The notes below the pieces were generated by a model, which made no database searches, had not been told where the DNA came from, and was given only the letters and a program-made list of their open reading frames with translations. Shown in pieces: positions 14,963 to 22,365 of a DNA stretch of 23,467 nucleotides (the first letter of the stretch is position 1; each line of letters starts with the position of its first letter). Position numbers and translations under genes: made by a program. Origin of the DNA: Flemingiibacterium sp964603455 (GTDB lineage: Bacteria > Bacillota > Clostridia > Oscillospirales > CAG-272). The stretch covers positions 1 to 23,467 of the forward strand of contig CAZRVL010000027.1 of the NCBI GenBank assembly GCA_964603455.1. The letters run 5' to 3'.

Positions 14963-16315
14963 TTATTTTTTAAACAGAAGATTTTCGGTGAAGGCTTCGT
15001 TGAATCGTTCATCAGCGGCAAGATCGATATATTTCGCACAGATATTATCTTCCGCGCCGAAAAGCAACATCTCTGCGCCTTTAAGAGCCGCATTTCCGAG
15101 AATATCTACATTTTTGCATTCGGGAAGAAGTCCTGTCCTGACGCACGCCGAAATATCAAGTCCCCTTCCGAAATTTCCGGCTATGCAAAGTCTTTCGAAA
15201 TCATCAGATATGAGATCGATTCCTGTGCGTATCGCACTCTTTGCAAGTTGGAACGCCCGAATGTCCTGCGGTGTCAAAAACACCTTCGGAGCTATCTCGA
15301 ACGGTCCATCGAGATAACCACTCTCATCGAGCACATCGGCATCGAGCAGTGCCGCGACTACTGATATTAGTCCGCTGCCACAGATACCACGCGGCTCTGC
15401 TCCGCCGACCGTATGAACCTCAAACGCTGCATGGATGTCATCATCGGCTCTTTCGGGGATGAATCTGACCGAATCTATCGCTCCGACTTCAGCACGCATT
15501 CCGCAGCTTATATCAGCTCCTTCAAGTGCCGGTCCTGCGGCAGTCGAGGCACATATCGTCCTGCCGTTTATGCAGTAAGCCAGTTCACCGTTCGTTCCGA
15601 GGTCAACAATGAGAGTCGGTTCATCGTATTTCGGCGCGGCACTCAGAACAGCGCAGGTAGTATCTGCGCCGACAAATGCGGAAACACAGCGCGGAAGATA
15701 TATTTTTCCGCAAAGTCCGAGACTCTCGCCGTCATACCATTCTCCGAACAGACTTTGCGGCTCAAAAGGATATGCAGCCATTCCGGATACATCTGCCCCT
15801 GTAAGAAAATGCAGCATTGTCGTATTTCCGCATATCACCGCACGATCATATTCAAATCCGGCTGTAAGGTGCTTCAGAGCCATTCTCAGCTCGTTTGTAA
15901 GCTCATTTGAGTATGTATCCGCCGCGCCTATGCGCGAGATCACATCAGCTCCGAAGCGTCTCTGAGGATTCAGCATCGAACGTTCTTTTTTAGTACTGTC
16001 GGTCAAAAATCTCGCTTCGATCGTTGTAGTACCTATATCAATGACAAGCTCACCCTTTTCGGTACATTCTGTTTCTGACTCCGATACATCCGATGTGCCG
16101 GATTCGCCATCTACCGAAAATTCACCGAGCACATAGGTCTGACACGCGAGTCTCCACCCCTCCGAAAGCATATCGCCGAGAATTTTCGCTTCAAATTCGG
16201 TCGGTTCGGAAAGTTCGCCACTCACCCTGACTCTGCATTTTCCGCATTTGCCGTTTCCGCCGCAAGGCGAGTCGAGCTTTAACAGCTGAGAGAGCTTTTT
16301 ATATTTCTTTTCCAA
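14963..16315 (-). CDS. 2Fe-2S ferredoxin / ASKHA-domain protein (DUF4445, corrinoid-activator-like)
   Basis: 450 residues. The N-terminal ferredoxin-like part has cysteines C18, C24, C27 (CGGNGKCGKC) and C58 (RLACQT), the usual 2Fe-2S spacing. After a short acidic linker an ASKHA ATPase domain starts at ELVIDIGTTTIEARFL (about 89-104), with VICGNTTMLHFLTG, YPFEPQSLFG, VGADTTCAV, LIVDLGTNGELAY and RGICGSGLISVVAALL. This architecture belongs to RamA/RACo-type reductive activators, which use ATP to reduce the Co(II) form of corrinoid proteins. The ferredoxin domain is short at its N-terminus (17 residues before the first Cys). The start is TTG at 16315 with AAAGGA six bases upstream. No corrinoid protein or methyltransferase gene is in the window, so its partner is elsewhere or it has another role. 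Confidence 0.88.
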   Translation of the reverse strand: MEKKYKKLSQLLKLDSPCGGNGKCGKCRVRVSGELSEPTEFEAKILGDMLSEGWRLACQTYVLGEFSVDGESGTSDVSESETECTEKGELVIDIGTTTIEARFLTDSTKKERSMLNPQRRFGADVISRIGAADTYSNELTNELRMALKHLTAGFEYDRAVICGNTTMLHFLTGADVSGMAAYPFEPQSLFGEWYDGESLGLCGKIYLPRCVSAFVGADTTCAVLSAAPKYDEPTLIVDLGTNGELAYCINGRTICASTAAGPALEGADISCGMRAEVGAIDSVRFIPERADDDIHAAFEVHTVGGAEPRGICGSGLISVVAALLDADVLDESGYLDGPFEIAPKVFLTPQDIRAFQLAKSAIRTGIDLISDDFERLCIAGNFGRGLDISACVRTGLLPECKNVDILGNAALKGAEMLLFGAEDNICAKYIDLAADERFNEAFTENLLFKK

Positions 16316-16342
16316 ATAAATTCCTTTCAGGATAACATATCG

Positions 16343-16963
16343 TCATTCGGAAGCATTTTCTTCCGGCTTTACCATATCGGGAAGATAAACATATCCCTCT
16401 CCGCGAACGGCACGAATGAAGCGCACTCCGAATTTTTCGTCTATTTTTGCGCGGATGAAGCGTATGTATACATCAACAACATTCGTATCGCGTGCGTTTT
16501 CGTCCTTCCAGAGAGCCTGGAGAAGCTCGGAACGGCTGACCGTGATTCCGGGACGCTCATGCAGATAGCAGAAAAGATCGAATTCTCGCTTTGTGAGCTT
16601 TGACGATTCATCTCCGAAGAATATGGTCATATCCTCAGGATATATCTTTAAAAGCTCACCGTCATCCTCAGGCTCGTCCTCACTGAGAAAATCGTCTATG
16701 AATCGTCTCAGCTCCGCAAGCTCAAACGGACGGTCGAGCAGTAGTATTTTTACCGATTCGCGGAGCGAAGCCGCAAGAAGTCCGCAGTCTATCAGTATCG
16801 CCGCACGGAGTCTGCGCGCTCTCGGAAGCTCAACAAGCCCTTCCGCCGCCATGATCGCGAAATCCTCGGAATTTTCCTTGGCTTTTTCGAGTCCGGCTCT
16901 TTCAAATTCAAGCTCCAGCATTCTTCCGTATATAGGGTCGGACGCTAAAACTTTATATTTCAT
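16343..16963 (-). CDS. OmpR/PhoB-type winged-helix regulator with degenerate receiver domain
   Basis: 206 residues. The C-terminal part (about 105-195) is a typical OmpR-type winged helix: LTKREFDLFCYLHERPGITVSRSELLQALW, then TNVVDVYIRFIRAKID and FIRAVRGEGYVYLP. The N-terminal 95 residues resemble a shortened receiver. Asp9 could be in the acidic pocket and Asp59 (AILID) sits where the phospho-acceptor would be. However, only about 18 residues separate it from DRPF, where the conserved Lys is Arg78, so most of the alpha3-beta4-alpha4 region is missing. No histidine kinase lies nearby. It is 27 bases before the ASKHA gene, so it is likely co-transcribed. Phosphorylation-independent action is inferred. 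Confidence 0.85.
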   Translation of the reverse strand: MKYKVLASDPIYGRMLELEFERAGLEKAKENSEDFAIMAAEGLVELPRARRLRAAILIDCGLLAASLRESVKILLLDRPFELAELRRFIDDFLSEDEPEDDGELLKIYPEDMTIFFGDESSKLTKREFDLFCYLHERPGITVSRSELLQALWKDENARDTNVVDVYIRFIRAKIDEKFGVRFIRAVRGEGYVYLPDMVKPEENASE

Positions 16964-17001
16964 GATCTGTGACCATTCCTTTCAGACTAAAGTTTGAATA
17001 T

Positions 17002-17964
17002 TTATTCTCCTATGACCAATCGCGTCAAGAAGAGTACTATCGGTACGGCTATCGGTGAGAGGAGGGATGACATACCAACAGCATGGGCAGCAAGCTTCGG
17101 CTTTATGTCATAGACCTCTGCAAACATTGCGGTATTTGCGGCTGTGGGCAGTGCGCTCATTATCGCGGCAATGTATATCATCTCGGAGTCGAGTCCGACG
17201 AGCTTTGCGATAAGCACAACGACCATAGGCATGACTATCAGCTTGAAAAAGCTGAAAAGGTATATCTTTACATTGTTGAATATCTCTTTTATCGGCATAG
17301 ATGCGAGCAACGAGCCGATGACAAAGGTCGAGAGCGGAGTGCAGATCGAACCGATATAGGATGCGCCGCTCATTATAAATGTCGGAGGCTTGAGCTGCCA
17401 GATATAGAGTGCAAGACCTATAAGGCAGGGAGTCGTTCCGTAGTTCAATACCATTTTCACCGGGCTTACCTTAATATCATTTCTACCTCTGCCGAGAATT
17501 ACCATTCCGTAAGACCACATAAAGATATTGAAGGAGATAACATAGAACGAACCGTAGAAGAGTCCCTTAGAGCCAAAGGCTGCCTCAAGTATCGGGAAGC
17601 CTATAAATGCGCAATTTGCGAATATCATCGAAAATTCGAGTATCTTCCGCTCATTCTGATCTCTCCAGCATTTTGAGAACACGAATGCCAACGCGGCTAA
17701 TATGACGTGGATCGCAAGTCCAACAACGATTATGAGCAGTCCTTTTTTAAGCAGCTCGGGCGAATATTCGTTTTTCAGCAGTGCGCCGAAAAACATGAAC
17801 GGCTGTCCAACATTTATAACGAGCGTTGACAGCTGCTTTGAAGCAGTATCGTTTATAAAATTGATCTTTCTGATAAAGTATCCGACCAGCACCATGAACA
17901 AAAGCGTCATTACCGCGCCGGATACCACACTTATATTAACCGTTTCCATTTTCAGAAAGCTCAT
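17002..17964 (-). CDS. AEC family transporter (auxin efflux carrier-like)
   Basis: 320 residues with about ten membrane helices in two five-helix halves, as in bacterial AEC carriers that export or take up organic anions such as malate or malonate. Recognisable parts are LVGYFIRKINFINDTASKQLSTLVINVGQPFMFF near the N-terminus, MIFANCAFIGFPILEAAFG in the crossover helix and IAAIMSALPTAANTAMFAEVYD near the C-terminus. The gene overlaps the end of the uracil-DNA glycosylase gene by 29 bases. ATG 17964 has AAGG at nine bases; ATG 17949 is a second possible start. Operon position between UDG and an orphan regulator gives no substrate hint. Confidence 0.92.
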   Translation of the reverse strand: MSFLKMETVNISVVSGAVMTLLFMVLVGYFIRKINFINDTASKQLSTLVINVGQPFMFFGALLKNEYSPELLKKGLLIIVVGLAIHVILAALAFVFSKCWRDQNERKILEFSMIFANCAFIGFPILEAAFGSKGLFYGSFYVISFNIFMWSYGMVILGRGRNDIKVSPVKMVLNYGTTPCLIGLALYIWQLKPPTFIMSGASYIGSICTPLSTFVIGSLLASMPIKEIFNNVKIYLFSFFKLIVMPMVVVLIAKLVGLDSEMIYIAAIMSALPTAANTAMFAEVYDIKPKLAAHAVGMSSLLSPIAVPIVLFLTRLVIGE

Positions 17965-18502
17965 CGAGCTTTGCCTTAAGTGCCTTCATATCGATGAGCA
18001 TATCCTCCTTCTTTTTGGGGTCACGAAGCAGAGCCGACGGATGGTAGACCGCGCTTATCAGATATTCTCCGCGCTCAAACCACACACCGTGCTCCTTCGT
18101 TATCTTAAAATCCGGCTTTATCAGCCGCATTGCCGCGATCCTTCCGAGACAGACTATCAGCTTCGGCTTTATGAGCTTCACCTGTTCACGCAAATAACCT
18201 ATGCAGGCATCCTCTTCCTCCGGCTTCGGGTCGCGGTTTTTCGGCGGACGGCACTTAAGTATGTTGGCTATGTAAACATCCTCACGCCGTATATCGACAG
18301 CTTCGAGATAGCGGTCGAACAATTTGCCTGCCGCACCGACAAAGGGGATTCCCGAAAGATCCTCCTTCTCGCCGGGTGCTTCGCCGACAAACATCAGATC
18401 GGCATTTCGGTTTCCTGTTCCAAACACCGATTTCGTTCTGGTTGCTCCGAGCGGACAGGCATTACAGCCCGCACAGGCAGCCTCCAATTCGTCAAAGGTC
18501 AT
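17936..18502 (-). CDS. Family 4 uracil-DNA glycosylase (4Fe-4S)
   Basis: 188 residues from ATG 18502, which is eight bases from AGGAG; an ATG two codons earlier is too close to it. Cytosolic DNA repair enzyme that removes uracil from DNA. Four cysteines for the iron-sulphur cluster are at about C13, C16 (CNACPLG), C84 (ILKCRPP) and C100 (EDACIGYL). The active-site motif GEAPGEKEDLSGIPFVGAAG starts at about 40, and HPSALLR (motif B) lies at about 154. These are the hallmarks of the thermophile-type family 4 also found in many Clostridia. It is the first gene of a run with the AEC transporter, the regulator and the ASKHA protein. Confidence 0.95.
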   Translation of the reverse strand: MTFDELEAACAGCNACPLGATRTKSVFGTGNRNADLMFVGEAPGEKEDLSGIPFVGAAGKLFDRYLEAVDIRREDVYIANILKCRPPKNRDPKPEEEDACIGYLREQVKLIKPKLIVCLGRIAAMRLIKPDFKITKEHGVWFERGEYLISAVYHPSALLRDPKKKEDMLIDMKALKAKLDELSENGNG

Positions 18503-18551
18503 TTTCATTTCTCCTGATCATTAAAATACCGAGCAAAATGCTCTATATAAT

Positions 18552-18560
18552 ATTATATCA
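18552..18560 (-). promoter_or_regulatory. Possible extended -10 promoter for the UDG operon
   Basis: On the minus strand TG-A-TATAAT overlaps the stop codon of the MecA-like gene, about 50 bases before the UDG start. I see no good -35 hexamer, so only the extended -10 supports it. Confidence 0.4.
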
Positions 18561-19140
18561 CACTTTTCAAGATTTTAACAGCCTTTTTTTCACAAAAATT
18601 AAAACAATGTTCCTTTATATAATATACTGCACCGGATGATTTTATAATTCGACCAAATTCACCAATTACAGCCTCGATAAAAAGTCCGCGTTCAAGGTAA
18701 TCGCGCCAGTCAACCAACTCTGACAGTATCAAAAACCAACGTCCGCCGCGCTCATCCTCCCATGCAGACGATTCTCCGCCGAAATTTTCAAGCTGCTTGC
18801 AGCAGCCTGCAAGGTCATCGAGCGAAGCAAAACAGCCGATATGTAATATCGGAAGCTCCGTTCTTTTTAATGTATCCTCACGCTCACCGAGATTCGTTAT
18901 GTAGACCTCCGCTCCGCCGTCTTTAGACGGATAAAGCTGTATAAAAAGTCTATCGTTCGTTCCGTTCTCATCCGTGCCGGCATCAAAACCGACCTTTTTC
19001 ACATCGTCTATAAGTGCCTTGAAGCTTTTTCCAACGCCGATCTCCTCGCTTTCAACTGCCGAAGCCAGCTCATACCGTTCCATGTCCTCTTTGGTCAGCA
19101 ATAGCTTTATTTTCCCCGGACTGATCAAAATATGTTCCAT
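18553..19140 (-). CDS. MecA-like adaptor protein
   Basis: 195 residues from ATG 19140, with GGAG nine bases upstream; an earlier ATG at 19155 overlaps that ribosome site. The N-terminal ILISPGKIKLLLTKEDMERYEL and the following SFKALIDDVKKVGFDAG...DRLFIQLYPSKDGGAEVYITN match the MecA/NCA family. The C-terminal half (HIGCFASLDDLAGCCKQL, SSAWEDERGGRWFLIL, FIEAVIGEFGRII) resembles the ClpC-binding fold of that family. In Bacillus, MecA delivers ComK and other targets to ClpCP; in Clostridia the targets are not known. The gene has its own -10 and a structured leader and is followed closely by the UDG operon. Length is near that of MecA proteins (about 200-240). Confidence 0.8.
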   Translation of the reverse strand: MEHILISPGKIKLLLTKEDMERYELASAVESEEIGVGKSFKALIDDVKKVGFDAGTDENGTNDRLFIQLYPSKDGGAEVYITNLGEREDTLKRTELPILHIGCFASLDDLAGCCKQLENFGGESSAWEDERGGRWFLILSELVDWRDYLERGLFIEAVIGEFGRIIKSSGAVYYIKEHCFNFCEKKAVKILKSVI

Positions 19141-19169
19141 AAATAAATTCTCCATATGTTTTCTGACAT

Positions 19170-19226
19170 GGGCAGACCAAATGAGCTTCGAAAGCTCCCC
19201 TGCCCTATACTCTCTATAATATTATA
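19170..19226 (-). promoter_or_regulatory. MecA-like gene promoter -10 and structured leader
   Basis: TATAAT (19226-19221 on the minus strand) has no good -35. The leader then folds into a two-part hairpin: outer stem GGGCAG / CTGCCC (19205-19200 with 19175-19170), and inner stem GAGCTT / AAGCTC with a TCG loop (19197-19183), separated by an asymmetric internal loop. It ends 30 bases before the start codon. It matches no riboswitch class I recognise. Confidence 0.5.
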
Positions 19227-19283
19227 CTCCAAAACGCAGAAAAATGAAACACAAAATTTATGTAAACAAAGTAACAAAAATCA

Positions 19284-19311
19284 AGAGCCGCCGATTTTTT
19301 CCGACAGCTCT
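19284..19311 (-). terminator. Terminator after the hflK-hflC-CmpB-type unit
   Basis: A 10-bp stem (AGAGCTGTCG pairing with CGGCGGCTCT, two G-U pairs) closes an A-rich loop and is followed on the minus strand by TTGATTTTTG. It starts nine bases after the CmpB-type stop codon and separates this unit from the MecA-like gene. Confidence 0.8.
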
Positions 19312-19320
19312 CGATATATT

Positions 19321-20274
19321 TTAAATAACTCTTGCCAAAAAATAGCCTATTGCAATTCCTATTATAAGTGTCACAACGATATGCGGAAGATCTGCTCTCG
19401 TTATGGCGAACTTTGGCTTCATTTCGGCAGCTCTGCGCTCGATATTTTCATGTATCTCGCTCAGATTCTCACGCAGTTCGGCGATATTTTCGCGAGATTT
19501 TTCACGTGAACGCGCAATGCTCTCATCAATATTTTTACGCAGCTCGGAAATTCTTTTCGAATTGTGCTTTTTGAGGTTCGGGAATGCGTTGAGAATACGC
19601 TTTGCATTTCCTTTTTCAAGCTGTGCGGAGAGCGATTCGAATTTCTGCTTCAATTCGAGAGTTTCGTCCGACAAAAATTCTCCGACATTGTTCGAATTTT
19701 CCTTGAGTTTTGCCGCTATGGCATTCATAAGGTTGAGCTTATTCTTGATTCCTGCGACCGACACGAGCGTTGCGACAAGATCGGCTATCATAAGCGCGAG
19801 CAGCGAAAACAACGCTATCGCTCCGAGCTTATTTCTGAGAAGCGAGGCTATCCAGTCGGTGAACGGGAAAATGAGCTTTACAACAAATACGCATGCGACT
19901 CCCCAGAGCAGCGAGAATTTAAGGCATATATATCCGCAGAGATTGAAGGGCGCATCACTGTAATCCCACCATCTTTGGTTGAATACCTTTTCAAGCACGA
20001 AGCCCGTGACAAATTCTATCGCCGAGGTCACTATTACCGAGCCGATAAATAGGACTATCATATTATCGCTTACCGGTTTAAGAGCGATCGCCACAACGAC
20101 CACGCCGAAGCCGTATATCGGACACCACGGACCGTTCAAAAATCCGCGGTTCACGAATTTTCCCAGAACCAATGCCGCGAATATAACTTCGAGCATATAT
20201 CCGACTATAGCATATAGCAGAAAATAGAGCAGTATATCGGAAAACGAAAGACCTGAGATCAAGGATGTGAACAT
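19321..20274 (-). CDS. CmpB-type membrane protein (putative ABC transporter permease family) with coiled-coil tail
   Basis: 317 residues from ATG 20274. A GTG four codons earlier, just after the hflC stop, is an alternative; neither has a strong ribosome site, so coupling to hflC is likely. About five or six membrane helices fill the first 180 residues, with the family motifs RGFLNGPWCPIYGFGVV and WWDYSDAPFNLCGYICLKFSLLWG. Despite the family name no ATPase partner is present. A long charged, probably coiled-coil stretch (about 185-290, with repeats of SREKSRENIAELRENLSEI type) precedes a last hydrophobic helix (about 293-315). It is the third gene of the hflK-hflC unit, so a link to membrane quality control is possible but only by context. 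Confidence 0.85.
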   Translation of the reverse strand: MFTSLISGLSFSDILLYFLLYAIVGYMLEVIFAALVLGKFVNRGFLNGPWCPIYGFGVVVVAIALKPVSDNMIVLFIGSVIVTSAIEFVTGFVLEKVFNQRWWDYSDAPFNLCGYICLKFSLLWGVACVFVVKLIFPFTDWIASLLRNKLGAIALFSLLALMIADLVATLVSVAGIKNKLNLMNAIAAKLKENSNNVGEFLSDETLELKQKFESLSAQLEKGNAKRILNAFPNLKKHNSKRISELRKNIDESIARSREKSRENIAELRENLSEIHENIERRAAEMKPKFAITRADLPHIVVTLIIGIAIGYFLARVI

Positions 20275-20289
20275 ATGCTTTCTCACTTA

Positions 20290-21162
20290 TCAGGGGGTTG
20301 TCAATATCTTTCCGAGTGTAGAATCCGCATCGAGAATCACAGTCTTGTCCTCGCCGGAAAGCGAAGCCTTCAATGCATCGAGCGCACGCATAAATTCATA
20401 AAATTCTTTCTTGTCCGCAGTGTTGTAAGCCTCTGCCAAAAGGCGCATATATTCCTGCTCACCCTCGGCTTCGAGTCTTGCAGCTTCGGCTTCGGCATTC
20501 GAGACAACGATATTCACCTGCTTATCGACATCGTTTCGGATTATCGAAGCTTCATAGTTTCCGTCCGCAGTATATTTTTCCGCGATCTGATTTCGGTCGG
20601 AGATCATACGCTCATAGACCGCCTGTTCGTTATTATCGGGCAGATCGAAGCGTTTTATCTTTACATCGAGCACATTTATTCCGTAAGCTTCGCACAGACC
20701 GGCGACCTCGTTAGTTATTCCTTCGTAAATATCATTTCGCTCGGAAGCATCATCCATATTGATTATGTCGGACTGCTGGAGCTTACCCATGAGGTTCATT
20801 ATCGAGTTGTATGTGACGGCGTTGAGACGTGCCTCTGCCTCGGAGGTAGTTCCGAGCGAACGGTAGAAGGTCTTCGGGTCGGCTATCTCCCAGATTATGT
20901 AGCTGTCAACCGTCATGTTCTTCTTGTCTGAGGTGAGTACCTCGGAGGGAGGAATGTCATATATGAGCGTGGTCTTCGGGAATTTCAGGGTATTATCGAC
21001 AAACGGGAGCTTAACGTGCAGTCCCGGCTCGCTGTCCACCTTTACTATTTCGGAAAAGCGCATAACACAGACATATTCATTTTCGGCAACTGCGTACAAT
21101 GCCTGTGAGCCTGCGATAACTACAAGTAGCAGGATAAAGAGCGTTATTATCGTTTTTTTCAT
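20290..21162 (-). CDS. hflC: HflC, SPFH/prohibitin-family partner of HflK
   Basis: 290 residues from ATG 21162, eight bases after AAAGGA; the frame's 23 extra codons overlap hflK. One N-terminal membrane helix (TIITLFILLLVVIAGSQALYAV) is followed by the SPFH/band-7 domain (PGLHVKLPFVDNTLKFPKT, NMTVDSYIIWEIADPKTFYRSLG) and an alpha-helical region with NAEAEAARLEAEGEQEYMRLLAEAYN. HflC and HflK form a membrane-anchored cage that surrounds or modulates the FtsH protease in E. coli. It lies 13 bases after hflK and 15 bases before the CmpB-type gene. Confidence 0.93.
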   Translation of the reverse strand: MKKTIITLFILLLVVIAGSQALYAVAENEYVCVMRFSEIVKVDSEPGLHVKLPFVDNTLKFPKTTLIYDIPPSEVLTSDKKNMTVDSYIIWEIADPKTFYRSLGTTSEAEARLNAVTYNSIMNLMGKLQQSDIINMDDASERNDIYEGITNEVAGLCEAYGINVLDVKIKRFDLPDNNEQAVYERMISDRNQIAEKYTADGNYEASIIRNDVDKQVNIVVSNAEAEAARLEAEGEQEYMRLLAEAYNTADKKEFYEFMRALDALKASLSGEDKTVILDADSTLGKILTTP

Positions 21163-21175
21163 GTATTTTCCTTTC

Positions 21176-22171
21176 TCAGCCTGCAAAGTTTTCAAGCGGC
21201 AGAAGCTTTTCGGTAGTTCCGTTCGAAGCATCTATATAGAGCTTTACTCCCGGAAGAGCCTCTTCTATCATCTCATAGTACATTCTCAGCTTGGTTATAT
21301 CCGGATTCTTCGCATATTCATCATACATTGCGGAAAATCTTGCAACCTGCTTGATAGCCTCGTTTATTCGATTCTGCTTCAAATATTCGGCATTTTGAAT
21401 GAGCTTATCGGCTTCTGCCTGAGCATTCGGAAGCTTTGCATTCGAATATGCCTTGGCTTGGTTTATTGCGGTCTCCGCGCCCTGCTTTGCGGTCTCTACT
21501 GCCTTGAAAGCTTCAATAACTGAGGCTGTAGGCGGTTCGGAATCCTGTATCTTTATATCGGTGAGCGTTAGACCTATATCGTAATCGGCGAGTGCTTCGG
21601 TCGCAAGCTCCTTAACACGTATCTGTATCTCGGTCTTTCCGTCGGTAAGTACAGAATCGACCGTTGCCGAGCCAACGACTGCACGTATCTGGCTCTGGAT
21701 GAGGTTTTTGAGTATGACCTCGGGATTCTTCGAATTGTAGAGATATTTCACGGGGTCGGATATTTTATACTCGACAAAGAAATCGACATTGACTATATTA
21801 TAGTCACCAGTTATCATTTTCGATTCCTTTTCAACGACCTCATAGCTGTCGGGGCTGTATTCATCGCTTCGGTAGCCTATTTCGATCTTCTGGAACACGT
21901 TTACATCAACTGTCTTGACCTGCTGTATGCCAAAGGGCAGCTTAAAATGTATGCCCGCGCCGGTGACATCAGTGACCTTTCCGAAGGTGGTGACGACCGC
22001 CTGCTGCTTTTCATCTACCGTGTACCATGAGGTAGAAAACAGAGCCAATGCAGCTATTATGACGATTGCGGCGATCAGGATTGCTTTTACCTTTTTAGTA
22101 TCGAAATTCGGCTTTGGCGGTTTCGGCGATCTCTGAAAAAAGGTATCGCCGTTTTGTGTGAAATTGTTCAT
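21176..22171 (-). CDS. hflK: HflK, SPFH/prohibitin-family partner of HflC
   Basis: 331 residues. A proline-rich cytosolic N-terminus (SPKPPKPNFD) precedes one membrane helix (about 30-48). The SPFH domain follows (TVDEKQQAVVTTFGKVTD, AGIHFKLPFGIQQV, VDFFVEYKISDPVKYLYN), then the helical segment ETAKQGAETAINQAKAYSNAKLPNAQAEADKLIQNAEYLKQNRI. The C-terminus is shorter than in E. coli HflK. Start ATG 22171 has GGAGG seven bases upstream. It follows ftsH by 192 bases across a terminator and new promoter, so protease and regulator are adjacent but transcribed separately. Confidence 0.93.
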   Translation of the reverse strand: MNNFTQNGDTFFQRSPKPPKPNFDTKKVKAILIAAIVIIAALALFSTSWYTVDEKQQAVVTTFGKVTDVTGAGIHFKLPFGIQQVKTVDVNVFQKIEIGYRSDEYSPDSYEVVEKESKMITGDYNIVNVDFFVEYKISDPVKYLYNSKNPEVILKNLIQSQIRAVVGSATVDSVLTDGKTEIQIRVKELATEALADYDIGLTLTDIKIQDSEPPTASVIEAFKAVETAKQGAETAINQAKAYSNAKLPNAQAEADKLIQNAEYLKQNRINEAIKQVARFSAMYDEYAKNPDITKLRMYYEMIEEALPGVKLYIDASNGTTEKLLPLENFAG

Positions 22172-22203
22172 TTACTTCCTCCGTTTAGAGTTATTTTTCA
22201 AAA

Positions 22204-22255
22204 CTTACAGTCTGTGAATTTCATTTCACGTTCAGATGACTGTGTAAGTATTATA
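22204..22255 (-). promoter_or_regulatory. hflK promoter -10 and hairpin leader
   Basis: TATAAT lies at 22255-22250 on the minus strand; the -35 region is poor. The leader that follows can fold: CTTAC..AGTC (22248-22238) with GACTGTAAG (22212-22204), allowing a two-base bulge, and an inner GTGAA / TTCAC hairpin (22229-22214). The hairpin ends about 20 bases before the hflK ribosome site. Confidence 0.5.
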
Positions 22256-22288
22256 CTATATCTTTATGAACAGCGTATGAAATTACTG

Positions 22289-22311
22289 TAGTATATTTGG
22301 AAAATATACTA
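22289..22311. repeat. Palindrome upstream of the hflK promoter
   Basis: Ten-base perfect arms TAGTATATTT / AAATATACTA around three bases, located about ten bases upstream of the expected -35 region. It has no U tract and lies after the ftsH terminator, so a protein-binding site for regulation of hflKC is more likely than a second terminator. The binding protein is unknown. Confidence 0.55.
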
Positions 22312-22325
22312 TACTGCCATATATC

Positions 22326-22365
22326 AAAAATATCCGTCAGACTGCGAAGCCTGACGGATATTTTT
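22326..22365 (-). terminator. Strong terminator after ftsH
   Basis: A perfect 15-bp inverted repeat (AAAAATATCCGTCAG / CTGACGGATATTTTT) with a ten-base loop. Its first arm overlaps the ftsH stop codon, and the minus strand ends in TATTTTTGAT. The A/U-rich base of the stem makes it symmetrical, so it could also act on plus-strand transcripts. Confidence 0.9.

Noticed and set aside
18531..18543. Small GAGCA-AAA-TGCTC hairpin before the UDG gene
   Set aside because: Only five pairs with a weak T run; too short to call a terminator or leader element.
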